Origin: Pseudomonas sp. B21-048 | GTDB taxonomy: Bacteria; Pseudomonadota; Gammaproteobacteria; Pseudomonadales; Pseudomonadaceae | NCBI RefSeq assembly: GCF_024748615.1 | Contig: NZ_CP087168.1 | Location: 310,001 to 374,000, forward strand | DNA: 64,000 nucleotides | Direction of reading: 5' to 3' | Part shown: piece by piece, positions 1 to 9,404 of the stretch | Numbering within the stretch: the stretch's first letter is position 1 | How the letters are laid out: every line of letters starts with the position of its first letter | Position numbers and translations under genes: made by a program | Notes under the pieces: model-generated | Told to the model about the DNA's origin: nothing | What the model saw: only the letters and a program-made list of their open reading frames with translations | Database searches by the model: none

Positions 1-693
1 CTCAGTCCGCACCCGCAGAACCGGTTGGTTGGTGCCGAGAAACGCGGTGAGTTTGACCGGGATGTTGGTCGAGTCGTGCACGGGCCCCGTGCTCAGCTGG
101 ATGCTTTCGGCGCTGAACTGCTTGCCGGTTTTCTCGTCGCTGTACTCAACGCGGGCGTTGTTGACGGTCAGGCTGTCGATGTCCAGGCGGATCGGCTGGG
201 CCGGTTTTTCTGCCTGAGCAGTCGTCGTTGGTGCAGGTTCGCCGGTGGCGGCGGGCGGCGTGGCCGAGGTACTCGGGGTGGCAGGCGCCGGGACCTTGCC
301 GATGTCTTCCCAGTTGCCGTGGCCGTCCTTGTCGCGGTTCAGGCGCAGGTTCAGGCCTTCGACGCGCACATCGCTCATCTGCACTTCGCGGCGCAGCAGC
401 GGAATCACGCGGACCGACAGGCCGAGCATCTGCAAGTCTGCGAACGGCTCGGTAGGCTTGGCCAGGGTTGCAACACTGGCTTCGTGCAATTCCAGGCCCA
501 GCCAGGGAAACAGGCTCCAGCCGATATCACCATTGAGCGTCAGCTCGATGTGGGCCTTGTCGCGGGCAATCTGGCGAATCTCGTCTTTATAGTCGTTGGG
601 ATCGAAGAGGTGGGTCAGGGCAAAGCCCAGCGCCACAATGATCAGCAACAGCCCGAGAAGTACCAGACCCAGGATTTTGCCGAACGCTTTCAT
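1..693 (-). CDS. AsmA family protein (N-terminal part, cut by window edge)
   Basis: The minus-strand frame opens with an ATG at 691-693 and stays open to the window edge, giving 231 visible residues. Residues about 7-26 form one hydrophobic segment, as in AsmA-family proteins, which are anchored in the inner membrane by an N-terminal helix and project a long repetitive domain into the periplasm. The text after the anchor (FDPNDYKDEI, then NGDIGWSLFPWLGLEL) is characteristic of the AsmA N-terminal domain. Residues about 130-160 are a Pro/Ala/Thr-rich linker. AsmA-like proteins are linked to outer-membrane lipid homeostasis. The C-terminus and stop codon lie outside the window, so total length and subfamily cannot be judged. 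Confidence 0.88.
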   Translation of the reverse strand, partial: MKAFGKILGLVLLGLLLIIVALGFALTHLFDPNDYKDEIRQIARDKAHIELTLNGDIGWSLFPWLGLELHEASVATLAKPTEPFADLQMLGLSVRVIPLLRREVQMSDVRVEGLNLRLNRDKDGHGNWEDIGKVPAPATPSTSATPPAATGEPAPTTTAQAEKPAQPIRLDIDSLTVNNARVEYSDEKTGKQFSAESIQLSTGPVHDSTNIPVKLTAFLGTNQPVLRVRTE

Positions 694-766
694 AGGCGAG
701 TCCTTGTAATTAGTCTCGAAATTTAGCGGGGAGTATAGCGCTGCGAAGTGGACGACCGGTCAGCGA

Positions 767-1171
767 TCATAGGGTAAGTACATCCAGCGGCACCTTCAGC
801 TTAGCCGCAAGTGCTTGAGCTTCGAGGTGCCCGGCAGGCGCCAACAGCCGCAATGTCGCACCTGATTGCGACGCCATTTTCCGCGCTTCGTTCACCAGAC
901 GCTCGGCAACGCCACGGCGACGGGTAATTTTTCGTACGCATAAATGAGACAAGTGCCAGACGTCCTGGTGTCGTTGCAGACGTGCCGCGCCCAACAGCCG
1001 ATCGTTGAAGCGTCCGGCGATCAGCGAACCGTCCCGCAGGCAGTCTTCAATCAGCTGCGTCTCCCCAGTGAATGGCGCAAACAGCCAGTCCGGAGCATCG
1101 CGGTAGATCTTCTGCAGATCTTGTTGATCCTGATAAGTGGCTGGGTTCAGCAGTTCGACAATGATCGGCAT
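767..1171 (-). CDS. GNAT-fold protein, PanZ/PanM-like (acetyl-CoA sensor)
   Basis: This is a 134-residue single-domain GNAT protein. The start at 1169-1171 was chosen over a longer frame because a good ribosome binding site (AAAGGAAG) sits just before it. The acetyl-CoA-binding loop is visible as RRRGVAE at residues 84-90, after the strand LSHLCVRK. Length and the N-terminal pattern, with DAPDWLFAP near residue 25, resemble PanZ (PanM). In enterobacteria PanZ binds acetyl-CoA and promotes self-cleavage of aspartate decarboxylase PanD, so controlling pantothenate synthesis. No pan gene is adjacent. The GNAT fold is clear; the PanZ assignment rests on recalled family resemblance and is less certain. 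Confidence 0.7.
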   Translation of the reverse strand: MPIIVELLNPATYQDQQDLQKIYRDAPDWLFAPFTGETQLIEDCLRDGSLIAGRFNDRLLGAARLQRHQDVWHLSHLCVRKITRRRGVAERLVNEARKMASQSGATLRLLAPAGHLEAQALAAKLKVPLDVLTL

Positions 1172-1200
1172 GGCGCTTCCTTTGAAAAGTAATCCGGCCC

Positions 1201-1229
1201 CGTAGGAGCTGCCGAAGGCTGCTCCTACG
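1201..1229. repeat. REP-like palindrome
   Basis: GTAGGAGC at 1202-1209 pairs with GCTCCTAC at 1221-1228 around TGCCGAAGGCT. The same core words recur in other intergenic repeats of the window, for example at 40679-40704, so this is a single REP-type unit rather than a dedicated terminator. It lies just upstream of the PanZ-like gene. Confidence 0.6.
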
Positions 1230-1463
1230 CGTGAAACACATTCTTGCGGGTTGTACGAGAACAGATGACATACAAAAGGTGATATCACTTTGGTTTTTCT
1301 GTCGCGTTCAAATGGTAACCTTTGCCCGTTCGTCCGTCCTTCAATGACTTGATGTCACATCAAAAATGAAGCTTCAGCTCCGAAAAAACAGTCGTGTCTG
1401 CGTGCATAAAGGCTGGGGGTGAAGAGCGGCTGGCGAACCATACTAATAATTGGGGGAAACACC

Positions 1464-3125
1464 ATGACTACGAGCATCACGGCGGACGGCTTTGCCGACC
1501 AGCCCGCGTTCCTGTCCAAGGAGCGCATCATTGCCAAGCCCGGTTTTAACCGTTGGCTGGTACCACCGGCCGCTCTGGCCATCCACCTGTGCATCGGCAT
1601 GGCCTACGGCTTTTCGGTGTTCTGGTTGCCGTTGTCCAAAGCCCTGGGCGTCACCAAGGCCGTGACTTGCGAGCCGGACATGAGCTTCATCGCTCAGGTC
1701 TTTTCGTCTCAATGCGACTGGCCGATCTCGATGCTCGGCTGGATCTACACCCTGTTCTTCATCTTCCTCGGCTGCTCGGCAGCGATCTGGGGCGGCTGGC
1801 TGGAACACGCAGGTCCGCGCAAGGCCGGTGTGGTGTCGGCACTGTGCTGGTGTGGCGGTCTGCTGATTTCGGCGTTGGGGGTTTATACCCACCAGATCTG
1901 GCTGATGTGGATCGGCTCCGGGGTCATTGGTGGTATCGGCTTGGGGTTGGGTTACATCTCGCCGGTCTCGACCCTGATCAAGTGGTTCCCGGACAAGCGC
2001 GGCATGGCCACAGGCATGGCGATCATGGGCTTCGGCGGCGGCGCGATGGTCGGCGCTCCACTGGCTGCAGCGCTGATGGGCCACTTCGCTTCACCAACCA
2101 GCGTCGGCGTGTGGCAGAGCTTTCTGGTGATGGCCGCGATCTACTTCGTGTTCATGATCGGTGGCGCGCTGTCGTACCGCGTTCCGCCAACTGGCTGGAA
2201 GCCTGAAGGCTGGACTGCTCCGGCGAAAAAAGCGTTGAACTCGATGATCACTCACCGTCACGTGCATGTGAATGTGGCGTGGAAAACCCCGCAATTCTGT
2301 CTGGTGTGGCTGGTGCTGTGCCTGAACGTTTCGGCGGGTATCGGCATCCTCGGCATGGCTTCGCCGCTGTTGCAGGAAGTCTTCGCCGGTAAATTGCTGG
2401 GCACCGACCAGACATTTGGTCAGCTGGATGCCGGGCAACTGGCCTCGATCGCAGCGATTGCGGCCGGTTTCACCGGTTTGCTGAGCCTGTTCAACATTGG
2501 TGGCCGGTTCTTCTGGGCTTCTTTCTCGGACTACCTGGGTCGCAAGAACACTTATTTCGTGTTCTTCGCCCTCGGATTTGCGCTGTACGCGCTGATTCCG
2601 AATCTCGGCCACCTGGGCAACGTTGCGCTGTTCGTGGCGGCGTTCTGCATCATCCTGTCGATGTACGGCGGTGGTTTTGCGACGGTGCCGGCTTACCTGG
2701 CTGACTTGTTCGGTACGCAAATGGTCGGCGCGATCCACGGTCGTCTGTTGACCGCTTGGGCAGCGGCGGGGGTGTTGGGACCGGTGTTGGTGAACTACCT
2801 GCGTGAATATCAGCTGAGCCTCGGCGTTGAACGTGCCGCGGCTTACGACATCACCCTGTACATCCTCGCGGGCCTGCTGGTGCTGGGTTTCCTGTGCAAC
2901 CTGATGGTTCGTCCGGTGGCCGACAAGTACTTCATGACCGACGCTGAACTGGCGGCCGAGCAGGCGCTGGGCCACGACAAGGGTGCTGACGCCAGCACCG
3001 TGCTGGAGTGGAAAGCGGATGCGGGCACCAAGCCTTTGGCGGTGGCTGCGTGGTTGGTGGTGGGTATTCCGTTGGCGTGGGGTGTTTGGGTGACGTTGCA
3101 GAAGACTGCAGTGTTGTTCCACTAA
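1464..3125 (+). CDS. MFS transporter, oxalate/formate antiporter (OFA) family
   Basis: A 553-residue integral membrane protein of the major facilitator superfamily. The start at 1464 is preceded by GGGGGAAAC, a better translation signal than the upstream in-frame ATG at 1419. After a cytoplasmic N-terminus of about 35 residues, hydrophobic segments follow throughout. The glycine-rich segment [17 protein letters not shown] and the loop [19 protein letters not shown] match the motif-A-like region of the OFA family (OxlT, YhjX). The protein is longer than a typical 12-helix MFS carrier because of an extended loop near residues 40-75 and a C-terminal extension ending in another membrane segment. 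OFA members exchange small carboxylates; the substrate here cannot be read from sequence. It is a single-gene unit followed by a repeat element. Confidence 0.85.
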   Translation: MTTSITADGFADQPAFLSKERIIAKPGFNRWLVPPAALAIHLCIGMAYGFSVFWLPLSKALGVTKAVTCEPDMSFIAQVFSSQCDWPISMLGWIYTLFFIFLGCSAAIWGGWLEHAGPRKAGVVSALCWCGGLLISALGVYTHQIWLMWIGSGVIGGIGLGLGYISPVSTLIKWFPDKRGMATGMAIMGFGGGAMVGAPLAAALMGHFASPTSVGVWQSFLVMAAIYFVFMIGGALSYRVPPTGWKPEGWTAPAKKALNSMITHRHVHVNVAWKTPQFCLVWLVLCLNVSAGIGILGMASPLLQEVFAGKLLGTDQTFGQLDAGQLASIAAIAAGFTGLLSLFNIGGRFFWASFSDYLGRKNTYFVFFALGFALYALIPNLGHLGNVALFVAAFCIILSMYGGGFATVPAYLADLFGTQMVGAIHGRLLTAWAAAGVLGPVLVNYLREYQLSLGVERAAAYDITLYILAGLLVLGFLCNLMVRPVADKYFMTDAELAAEQALGHDKGADASTVLEWKADAGTKPLAVAAWLVVGIPLAWGVWVTLQKTAVLFH

Positions 3126-3138
3126 GTTCCCCGTAACG

Positions 3139-3248
3139 GATCGTTCCCACGCTCTGCGTGGGGATGCCTCCCGTGACGCTCCGCGTCACATTCAGAGCAG
3201 ACGCGGAGCGTCCAGGGCTGCACTCCCACGCAGAGCGTGGGAGCGATC
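3139..3248. repeat. Intergenic repeat, family A (GATCGTTCCCACGC ends)
   Basis: The element begins GATCGTTCCCACGCTCTGCG and ends with its near reverse complement (CGCAGAGCGTGGGAGCGATC), about 110 bp. A second internal inverted pair is built on GACGCTCCGCGTC / GACGCGGAGCGTCC. Related copies occur at 15181-15211, 16461-16543, 26468-26573 and 48660-48794, always between genes. It codes for nothing plausible, although translation yields spurious peptides. Confidence 0.8.
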
Positions 3249-3351
3249 AGTGGTCTTGGGGTGCTTGTACTGACATGTACATCGCTGGCGGCACTGAGTT
3301 CACTCCGTCAGTGATATCACCTCCCGTGTTTCTGTTTAGCGCCCGCGACCC

Positions 3352-3357
3352 TATAAT
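3352..3357 (+). promoter_or_regulatory. Candidate -10 box for hisB
   Basis: TATAAT lies 40 bp before the hisB start codon. No convincing -35 hexamer is present at 16-18 bp spacing, so the promoter would depend on the -10 element or on an activator. It is the only good match between the repeat element and hisB. Confidence 0.4.
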
Positions 3358-3397
3358 GGCTGCCTTTTTCGCCCCAATGATTTTTGCGGAGCTGGTG

Positions 3398-3991
3398 ATG
3401 GCCGAACGTATGGCGTCTGTCGAGCGCGACACTCTGGAAACCCAGATCAAAGCCTCGATCAACCTGGATGGCACCGGAAAGGCCCGATTTGATATCGGCG
3501 TACCTTTTCTTGAGCACATGCTGGACCAGATCGCCCGTCACGGGCTGATCGACCTGGATATTGTCAGCAAGGGCGACCTGCATATCGACGACCACCACAC
3601 GGTGGAAGACGTCGGTATCACCCTGGGTCAGGCCTTCGCCAAAGCCATCGGCGACAAGAAAGGCATCCGTCGCTACGGCCATGCCTACGTGCCGCTCGAT
3701 GAAGCGCTGTCGCGCGTGGTGATCGACTTCTCCGGCCGCCCTGGCCTGCAGATGCATGTTCCTTATACCCGCGCGACCGTCGGCGGTTTCGACGTTGACC
3801 TGTTCCAGGAATTCTTCCAGGGCTTCGTCAACCACGCCCTCGTCAGCCTGCACATCGACAATCTGCGTGGCACCAACACCCACCACCAAATCGAAACCGT
3901 GTTCAAGGCTTTCGGCCGCGCCCTGCGCATGGCCGTAGAGCTTGATGACCGCATGGCTGGTCAGATGCCGTCGACCAAAGGCGTTCTGTAA
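3398..3991 (+). CDS. hisB: Imidazoleglycerol-phosphate dehydratase
   Basis: Step 6 of histidine biosynthesis: dehydration of imidazole glycerol phosphate to imidazole acetol phosphate, by a cytoplasmic manganese-dependent enzyme. The chosen ATG gives 197 residues, the usual length of the monofunctional enzyme, and has GGAG upstream. The metal-binding signature DDHHTVED is at residues 64-71 and the second histidine motif (TNTHHQIE) is near residue 165. The E. coli-type phosphatase domain is absent, as in other pseudomonads. The stop codon TAA shares its last base with the hisH start, so the two genes are translationally coupled. Confidence 0.97.
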   Translation: MAERMASVERDTLETQIKASINLDGTGKARFDIGVPFLEHMLDQIARHGLIDLDIVSKGDLHIDDHHTVEDVGITLGQAFAKAIGDKKGIRRYGHAYVPLDEALSRVVIDFSGRPGLQMHVPYTRATVGGFDVDLFQEFFQGFVNHALVSLHIDNLRGTNTHHQIETVFKAFGRALRMAVELDDRMAGQMPSTKGVL

Positions 3992-4629
3992 TGCAGACGG
4001 TCGCGGTTATCGATTACGGCATGGGCAACCTGCACTCGGTGGCCAAGGCCCTCGAGCACGTCGGTGCCGGCAAGGTGCTGATCACCAGCGATGCCGATGT
4101 GATTCGCGAAGCCGACCGGGTGGTATTTCCCGGCGTCGGCGCGATTCGCGATTGCATGGCGGAGATCCGTCGCCTGGGCTTCGACTCGCTGGTGCGTGAA
4201 GTCAGCCAGGACCGTCCGTTCCTTGGCATCTGCGTGGGCATGCAAGCTTTGCTCGACCGCAGCGAAGAGAACGACGGCGTCGATTGCATCGGTCTGTTCC
4301 CCGGCCAGGTGAAGTTCTTCGGCAAAGATTTGCACGAAGACGGCGAACACCTGAAAGTCCCGCACATGGGCTGGAACGAAGTGAAGCAGACGGTGAGTCA
4401 CCCGCTGTGGCACGACATTCCGGACTTGGCGCGTTTCTACTTCGTGCACAGCTACTACATTGCTGCCGGCAATGCGCGGCAGGTGGTGGGCAGCGGTCAC
4501 TACGGTGTCGATTTCGCCGCTGCGCTGGCCGATGGCTCGCGTTTCGCCGTGCAATTCCACCCGGAGAAGAGCCATACCCATGGCCTGCAATTGCTGCAGA
4601 ACTTTGCCGCGTGGGACGGTCGCTGGTAA
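3991..4629 (+). CDS. hisH: Imidazole glycerol phosphate synthase, glutaminase subunit
   Basis: HisH hydrolyses glutamine and passes ammonia to HisF, which forms imidazole glycerol phosphate and AICAR. It is a class I glutamine amidotransferase of 212 residues. The catalytic triad is readable: Cys81 in FLGICVGMQ, with His190 and Glu192 in QFHPEKS. The first residues [13 protein letters not shown] are typical of HisH. The gene overlaps hisB by one base and is followed immediately by the DUF2164 gene, so the three form one transcription unit. Confidence 0.97.
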   Translation: MQTVAVIDYGMGNLHSVAKALEHVGAGKVLITSDADVIREADRVVFPGVGAIRDCMAEIRRLGFDSLVREVSQDRPFLGICVGMQALLDRSEENDGVDCIGLFPGQVKFFGKDLHEDGEHLKVPHMGWNEVKQTVSHPLWHDIPDLARFYFVHSYYIAAGNARQVVGSGHYGVDFAAALADGSRFAVQFHPEKSHTHGLQLLQNFAAWDGRW

Positions 4630-4890
4630 ATGGCCGTCAAGAAGGGCAAGCCGCCGATCCTGACCCTCACTCCCGAACAGGAGAACGAGGCCAATCAGAA
4701 GATCAAACGCTTCATGGAGGACCGTTTCGAACTGGACCTGGGTTCGTTCGAAGCGGCTGAAATCCTTGAGCTGTTTACCCGCGAAATTGCTCCGCACTAT
4801 TACAACAGGGCGATTTTCGATGTGCAGACGCACCTCAAAGAGAGGTTCGAAAGCATCGAAAGCGACCTGTGGGCGCTTGAGAAGAATTAG
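4630..4890 (+). CDS. DUF2164 family small protein
   Basis: An 86-residue, charged cytoplasmic protein that starts on the base after the hisH stop codon. It carries no signal peptide or membrane segment. The block MEDRFELDLGSFEAAEILEL followed by IAPHYYNRAIFD is the DUF2164 core as I recall it. The function is unknown. Its position between hisH and hisA in the same orientation suggests co-transcription with histidine biosynthesis genes, but nothing in the sequence shows an enzymatic role. A repeat element separates it from hisA. Confidence 0.85.
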   Translation: MAVKKGKPPILTLTPEQENEANQKIKRFMEDRFELDLGSFEAAEILELFTREIAPHYYNRAIFDVQTHLKERFESIESDLWALEKN

Positions 4891-4893
4891 GGC

Positions 4894-4973
4894 AGCGGCA
4901 AGCTTCAAGCTTTAAGCTGCAAGAAGTAGACACGCGTGCGCGCTTGCAGCTTATGGCTTGCAGCTTGCAGCTC
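4894..4973. repeat. REP-like repeat built on AGCTTGCAGC words
   Basis: The stretch contains GCGGCAAGCTTCAAGC and TTAAGCTGCAAG followed, in inverse orientation, by CTTGCAGCTT and GGCTTGCAGCTTGCAGC. It fills almost all of the 100-bp gap between the DUF2164 gene and hisA and is a known style of Pseudomonas intergenic repeat. Confidence 0.6.
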
Positions 4974-4990
4974 TTTGACGAAGGAAAAGC

Positions 4991-5728
4991 ATGCTAATTA
5001 TTCCCGCTATCGATCTTAAAGACGGTGCCTGTGTTCGTCTGCGTCAGGGCCGCATGGAAGATTCCACGGTGTTCTCCGATGACCCGGTGAGCATGGCTGC
5101 CAAGTGGGTGGAAGGCGGTTGCCGCCGTCTGCATCTGGTCGACCTGAACGGTGCCTTCGAAGGCCAGCCGGTCAACGGCGAAGTGGTCACCGCCATCGCC
5201 AAGCGTTATCCGAACCTGCCGATTCAGATCGGCGGCGGTATTCGCTCGCTGGAAACCATTGAACACTACGTCAAAGCAGGCGTGAGCTACGTGATCATCG
5301 GCACCAAAGCCGTGAAAGATCCGGCTTTCGTTGCCGAAGCCTGCCGCGCGTTCCCGGGCAAAGTGATCGTTGGTCTGGATGCCAAAGACGGTTTTGTCGC
5401 CACCGACGGCTGGGCTGAAATCAGCACCATTCAGGTGATTGACCTGGCCAAGCAATTCGAAGCCGACGGCGTGTCCGCGATCGTTTATACCGACATCGCC
5501 AAAGACGGCATGATGCAGGGCTGCAACGTTTCGTACACCGCCGCCCTGGCCGCTGCGACGAAGATTCCGGTGATCGCTTCCGGCGGTATCCACAATCTGG
5601 GTGACATCAAGTCGCTGCTCGACGCCAAGGCGCCAGGCATCATCGGCGCCATCACCGGCCGGGCGATTTACGAAGGCACCCTCGATGTTGCTGAAGCGCA
5701 AGCTTTCTGCGATTCGTACAAAGGCTGA
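4991..5728 (+). CDS. hisA: ProFAR isomerase (phosphoribosylformimino-AICAR-P isomerase)
   Basis: HisA performs the Amadori rearrangement of ProFAR to PRFAR, the substrate of HisHF. It is a 245-residue (beta/alpha)8 barrel with the two catalytic aspartates in place: Asp8 in PAIDLKDG and Asp130 in VGLDAKDG. Phosphate-binding glycines appear in QIGGGIRS and ASGGI. An AAGGAAAAGC ribosome binding site precedes the ATG. The gene is followed 9 bases later by hisF. Confidence 0.97.
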   Translation: MLIIPAIDLKDGACVRLRQGRMEDSTVFSDDPVSMAAKWVEGGCRRLHLVDLNGAFEGQPVNGEVVTAIAKRYPNLPIQIGGGIRSLETIEHYVKAGVSYVIIGTKAVKDPAFVAEACRAFPGKVIVGLDAKDGFVATDGWAEISTIQVIDLAKQFEADGVSAIVYTDIAKDGMMQGCNVSYTAALAAATKIPVIASGGIHNLGDIKSLLDAKAPGIIGAITGRAIYEGTLDVAEAQAFCDSYKG

Positions 5729-5737
5729 GGACTCACC

Positions 5738-6508
5738 ATGGCGCTGGCCAAACGCATCATCCCTTGCCTGGACGTGGATAACGGCCGGGTGGTCAAGGGC
5801 GTCAAGTTCGAGAACATTCGCGATGCCGGCGACCCGGTGGAAATCGCCCGTCGTTACGATGAGCAAGGTGCCGACGAGATTACCTTTCTCGACATCACCG
5901 CCAGCGTCGACGGTCGCGACACCACGCTGCACACCGTCGAACGCATGGCCAGCCAGGTGTTCATCCCGCTGACTGTCGGCGGCGGCGTACGTACCGTGCA
6001 GGACATTCGCAACTTGCTCAATGCCGGTGCGGACAAGGTCTCGATCAACACCGCGGCGGTGTTCAATCCGGAATTCGTCGGCGAAGCGGCCCAGCATTTC
6101 GGCTCGCAATGCATCGTCGTCGCCATCGACGCGAAGAAGGTTTCCGGTCCGGGCGAAACCCCGCGCTGGGAAATCTTCACCCACGGTGGTCGCAAGCCAA
6201 CCGGTCTCGACGCGGTTGAGTGGGCGAAGAAGATGGAAGGCCTGGGTGCCGGCGAAATCCTGCTGACCAGCATGGACCAGGACGGCATGAAAAACGGCTT
6301 CGACTTGGGCGTCACCCGCGCCATCAGCGATGCGCTGGGGATTCCGGTGATCGCGTCCGGCGGTGTTGGCAACTTGCAGCACTTGGCCGACGGCATTCTC
6401 GAAGGCCACGCCAGCGCGGTGCTGGCGGCGAGTATTTTCCACTTTGGCGAATATACCGTGCAGGAAGCCAAGGCCTACATGGCTCATCGCGGCATCGTGA
6501 TGCGTTAA
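5738..6508 (+). CDS. hisF: Imidazole glycerol phosphate synthase, cyclase subunit
   Basis: HisF uses ammonia from HisH to convert PRFAR to imidazole glycerol phosphate and AICAR. It is a 256-residue barrel homologous to HisA. Asp12 in [11 protein letters not shown] and Asp near residue 131 in VVAIDAKKV are the catalytic pair. It shares the tight hisA-hisF arrangement typical of the group. The last gene of the his cluster, it is followed by a strong hairpin at 6531-6565. Confidence 0.97.
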   Translation: MALAKRIIPCLDVDNGRVVKGVKFENIRDAGDPVEIARRYDEQGADEITFLDITASVDGRDTTLHTVERMASQVFIPLTVGGGVRTVQDIRNLLNAGADKVSINTAAVFNPEFVGEAAQHFGSQCIVVAIDAKKVSGPGETPRWEIFTHGGRKPTGLDAVEWAKKMEGLGAGEILLTSMDQDGMKNGFDLGVTRAISDALGIPVIASGGVGNLQHLADGILEGHASAVLAASIFHFGEYTVQEAKAYMAHRGIVMR

Positions 6509-6530
6509 ACGGGTACAGGCCAGTGGACAG

Positions 6531-6565
6531 CATGGCGTGCTCAAGGCACTCTTGAGCACGCCATG
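6531..6565. terminator. Perfect 15-bp hairpin after hisF
   Basis: CATGGCGTGCTCAAG (6531-6545) and CTTGAGCACGCCATG (6551-6565) are exact reverse complements around the loop GCACT. No T-run follows, so it is not a textbook intrinsic terminator. It could still stabilise the his mRNA 3' end or act as a Rho-related pause. Confidence 0.5.
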
Positions 6566-6582
6566 GATTCCGGTAGCCCGAC

Positions 6583-7338
6583 ATGCTAAAACGTCTTCTT
6601 CTTATCCTCGCCAGCGCTTCCCTGTTGCTCATCAACGGCGTTTACGCCAAAGAAAGTCCCAGCACCGGCCTGGTGTTGCTGACTGAAAACTTCCCGCCCT
6701 ACAACATGGCGAAGAACGGCAAGAACTTCGCGCAGGACGAGAATATCAATGGCATCGCCACGGACATCATCCGCGAGATGTTCAAACGCGCCGACATTAC
6801 CTACAGCTTGACGCTGCGTTTCCCCTGGGAACGTATCTACAAACTCGCCCTGGAAAAGCCTGGTTATGGCGTGTTCGTGATGGCGCGGTTGCCGGATCGA
6901 GAGAAGCTCTTCAAGTGGGTCGGCCCTATCGGCCCCGACGACTGGATTCTGCTGGCCAAGGCCGATAGCAAGATCACCCTCGAGTCGCTGGAGCAGGCGC
7001 GCCAATACAAGATTGGCGCCTACAAGGGCGACGCGATTGCCGAGACGCTGGCCAAGCAAGGATTGAAGCCGATTGTTGTGCTGCGGGATCAGGACAATGC
7101 AAAAAAACTGGTCGAGGGCCAGATCGACTTGTGGGCCACCGGTGACCCTGCCGGGCGTTATCTGGCGCGTCGCGAAGGCGTCAACGGGCTCAAGACCGTA
7201 CTGCGCTTCAACAGCGCCGAGTTGTACCTGGCATTGAACAAAGACGTGCCGGATGAAACTGTCGCGAAGCTGCAGGCCGCGCTGGATCAATTGCGCAAGG
7301 AAGGCATCGTTGACGACATCATGGGGCGCTATCTGTAG
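6583..7338 (+). CDS. Periplasmic solute-binding protein (amino-acid ABC type, SBP family 3)
   Basis: A 251-residue secreted protein with a signal peptide over residues 1-22 (LLLILASASLLLINGVYA). The mature part begins TGLVLLTENFPPYNM, the first beta-strand pattern of family 3 solute-binding proteins, and ends LRKEGIVDDIMGRYL, as these proteins do. No permease or ATPase gene is adjacent. Orphan copies of this family are common in Pseudomonas and may feed other transporters or sensory proteins. The ligand is not predictable. The gene stands alone between the his cluster and an oppositely oriented protease gene. Confidence 0.8.
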   Translation: MLKRLLLILASASLLLINGVYAKESPSTGLVLLTENFPPYNMAKNGKNFAQDENINGIATDIIREMFKRADITYSLTLRFPWERIYKLALEKPGYGVFVMARLPDREKLFKWVGPIGPDDWILLAKADSKITLESLEQARQYKIGAYKGDAIAETLAKQGLKPIVVLRDQDNAKKLVEGQIDLWATGDPAGRYLARREGVNGLKTVLRFNSAELYLALNKDVPDETVAKLQAALDQLRKEGIVDDIMGRYL

Positions 7339-7356
7339 CAATTACCTTGATGTGGT

Positions 7357-8507
7357 CTAAAGCGCAGCGTCCGGCGTCGCGCTCAAGTACACGGCAGTTG
7401 TAAACACGTTATTCAACGTCGCCTTTGTCAGCGGCTGTGCCCCTGAGGCGACGCCGATAATGCAGAGTGCATGTGCGCCGCTTTGTGGCCCGATTTGAGT
7501 ATTGATATAAGCATCTTCAGCGCTGATGGTGGCACTGTATTTGTCAGGAACCTTGCAGTCCCTAGCGTTATGGACCGTTTTATAGCGATAGAAGGGCGCC
7601 TCAAGGGAAAACCTGAAGTCCCAAGTAGGTAATACGATCTGCCCATCCGCATTCTGCGTTCGATGAACGTATGACTTGAGCTTCCAGGGCTCAGTGACAG
7701 TCAGTTCGACCGGCTCCAGCGAACAGTCCGATCCATTGCTGGTGAAGACACCGTCAATAAAGCACTTGTGCAGAAAATTGGCCGAGTAGCTGTAGTTGAA
7801 GCGGGCGGCGTTGCAAGACGTCGAGTGCTCACAGTCGGGCAGCGCTGGTGTATTACGCGAGGCCATGACTTTACTGACGATGCCGGTTATTTCGTTGGTG
7901 CGGCGATTCAGCATCGGGCTACCGGAGCCGCCAGCGTAAAGGTCGCAGCTGTTTCTCATGGCTAAAGAGAACACCCCGGGATGATCGATGAACGTTCCGG
8001 CGGTTTGTTCAGCGCAGGCACTGAATCGAAGCCCTTGTTCGGTAAAGCCGCCCGGCGCGCCAATGTCGCGTCGACTTCGAGTACCGCAAGATCGGTCCCG
8101 ACCAGGCTGCTCCATCGGGCGGTCCGAATGGCGTATTGGCGCTTACGCTGTGGCACGTCATGAAAGTAGTGGAAGGTGACGCTGGCTTTCAAAGGCAGAT
8201 TGGTCCGTGCCGAACCGTACTCAAAGAACACGCAATGACCGCTGGTGAGCAGGTAAGCAGGGCCGATGGCTCGGCTTTGCCTGTTTCGCGTATCCAGAAG
8301 AACGGCGCTGCAGGATTCCCCTGAGGGCAGACCGAGTCGTCCGATGCCGCTCCAGAGTTCATAGTAGTGCTCGCTGTTTTGCAACGCTTTCGAAGTTGAG
8401 CCGTTGACGGCGCCTTCGCCCAAGTCTCGGGCCTGCACTGCGGAGGAAATAGCCAGCAGACCAATCAGGCCTGCGAAGCAAAAGAACCTGAGATATTTCA
8501 TGTCCAT
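7357..8507 (-). pseudogene. Secreted trypsin-like serine protease, disrupted by a one-base frameshift
   Basis: Two overlapping minus-strand frames encode halves of one protein. The first (8507-7962) has a signal peptide, the catalytic His in LLTSGHCVFF and the Asp in GTDLAVLEVD. The second (read from about 7990 to 7357) has the catalytic Ser in AGGSGSPML. Restoring one G in the run read as CCCGGGG on the minus strand (complement of 7974-7980) joins them as IIPGVFSLAMRN and gives a 383-residue protein. Codon usage on both sides is normal, so the lesion is recent or a sequencing error in the homopolymer. If real, the first frame ends just after the break and loses the nucleophile. Both catalytic halves lie in the same secreted chymotrypsin-fold domain. 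Confidence 0.8.
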
Positions 8508-8605
8508 TCCTTGGTGATGAAATTCGGGGTGAGCGCTATCGTGGCACGGGGCGGTGTACCGACAGGTATAAATAGTTATCGCGAAATGGAGTGGGCCGGG
8601 AGGAA

Positions 8606-9403
8606 TTACCGGGCAGTCGGGAGGCGGTACTGACCATCCTTGCCGTGCGCTGCCGTTGCACGATTGCCGCGCACACTGATCATCTGTTTGATGTCGATCC
8701 AGTCAATGCCCTGGGCCTTGAGCTTGGGCAATTCACGTTCAAGCACCGCCAATGTCTGCGGATACGGATGCCCGATCATCACCGCGGAACCCTGCTTGCG
8801 CGCCAGGCTGATAGCCGTCTGTAGCTGAGTGAAAATCGCGGCTTCAGTGGGCTCGTCATCCAGGAACACATCCCGCGAAACGCTCGCCAAACCAATCTTC
8901 TGCGCCTCGGCGGCCGCCACGGTTTGCGCACTGGTGCGGCTGTCGACGAAGAAATTGTGCCGACGCTGCAAGTCCGCCATCAGCCAGGCCATGGCCGATT
9001 GCTGAACAGTCATGCGGCTGCCCATGTGGTTGTTGATGCCGGCGGTGTACGGCACAGCTTTGAACGCCGCGTTCAGGCGCTTCTCGAGTTCTTCGATGGG
9101 TAGCTCGGGATGCCAGGCGAATGGCCCAGTGGCCGGGTCCATGGGCATATGCAGGATGACAATCTTGCCGGCGCGATGGGCTTCGCGGGCGAATTCGGTG
9201 GCGTGGGGTGTATCGGGCATGATTGCCGTGGTGACCGGGCCGGGCAGGGCCAGCACGCGGCGATCCCGGGGCAGGTTCTGCCCCAGGTCATCGATGATCA
9301 GGCTCAGATAAGCCTTGTGAGGTGTGGCCGCTGTCGTGGCAGGCGCCGCGTGAGCGACACCCGCCAGACAGCACAGCAGACCGAGGAGCAACCGCAGGCG
9401 CAT
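8606..9403 (-). CDS. Divergent polysaccharide deacetylase family protein (YibQ-like)
   Basis: A 265-residue protein with an N-terminal signal peptide (LLLGLLCCLAGVAHA) and a NodB-like barrel domain of the divergent type. The conserved start YLSLIIDDLG and the segments LPGPVTTAIMPDTPHATEFA and IVILHMPMDP are diagnostic for the YibQ/DUF610 family. It is predicted periplasmic. The gene is one base away from ctpA and follows envC in the same direction, an arrangement kept with gpmI in many gammaproteobacteria, pointing to a role in envelope maintenance. Enzymatic activity of the family is not established. Confidence 0.88.
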   Translation of the reverse strand: MRLRLLLGLLCCLAGVAHAAPATTAATPHKAYLSLIIDDLGQNLPRDRRVLALPGPVTTAIMPDTPHATEFAREAHRAGKIVILHMPMDPATGPFAWHPELPIEELEKRLNAAFKAVPYTAGINNHMGSRMTVQQSAMAWLMADLQRRHNFFVDSRTSAQTVAAAEAQKIGLASVSRDVFLDDEPTEAAIFTQLQTAISLARKQGSAVMIGHPYPQTLAVLERELPKLKAQGIDWIDIKQMISVRGNRATAAHGKDGQYRLPTAR

Positions 9404-9404
9404 C

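Noticed and set aside
25..726. Long plus-strand frame at the window start
   Set aside because: It is the antisense of the AsmA-like gene, whose minus-strand frame has a proper membrane anchor and family motifs.
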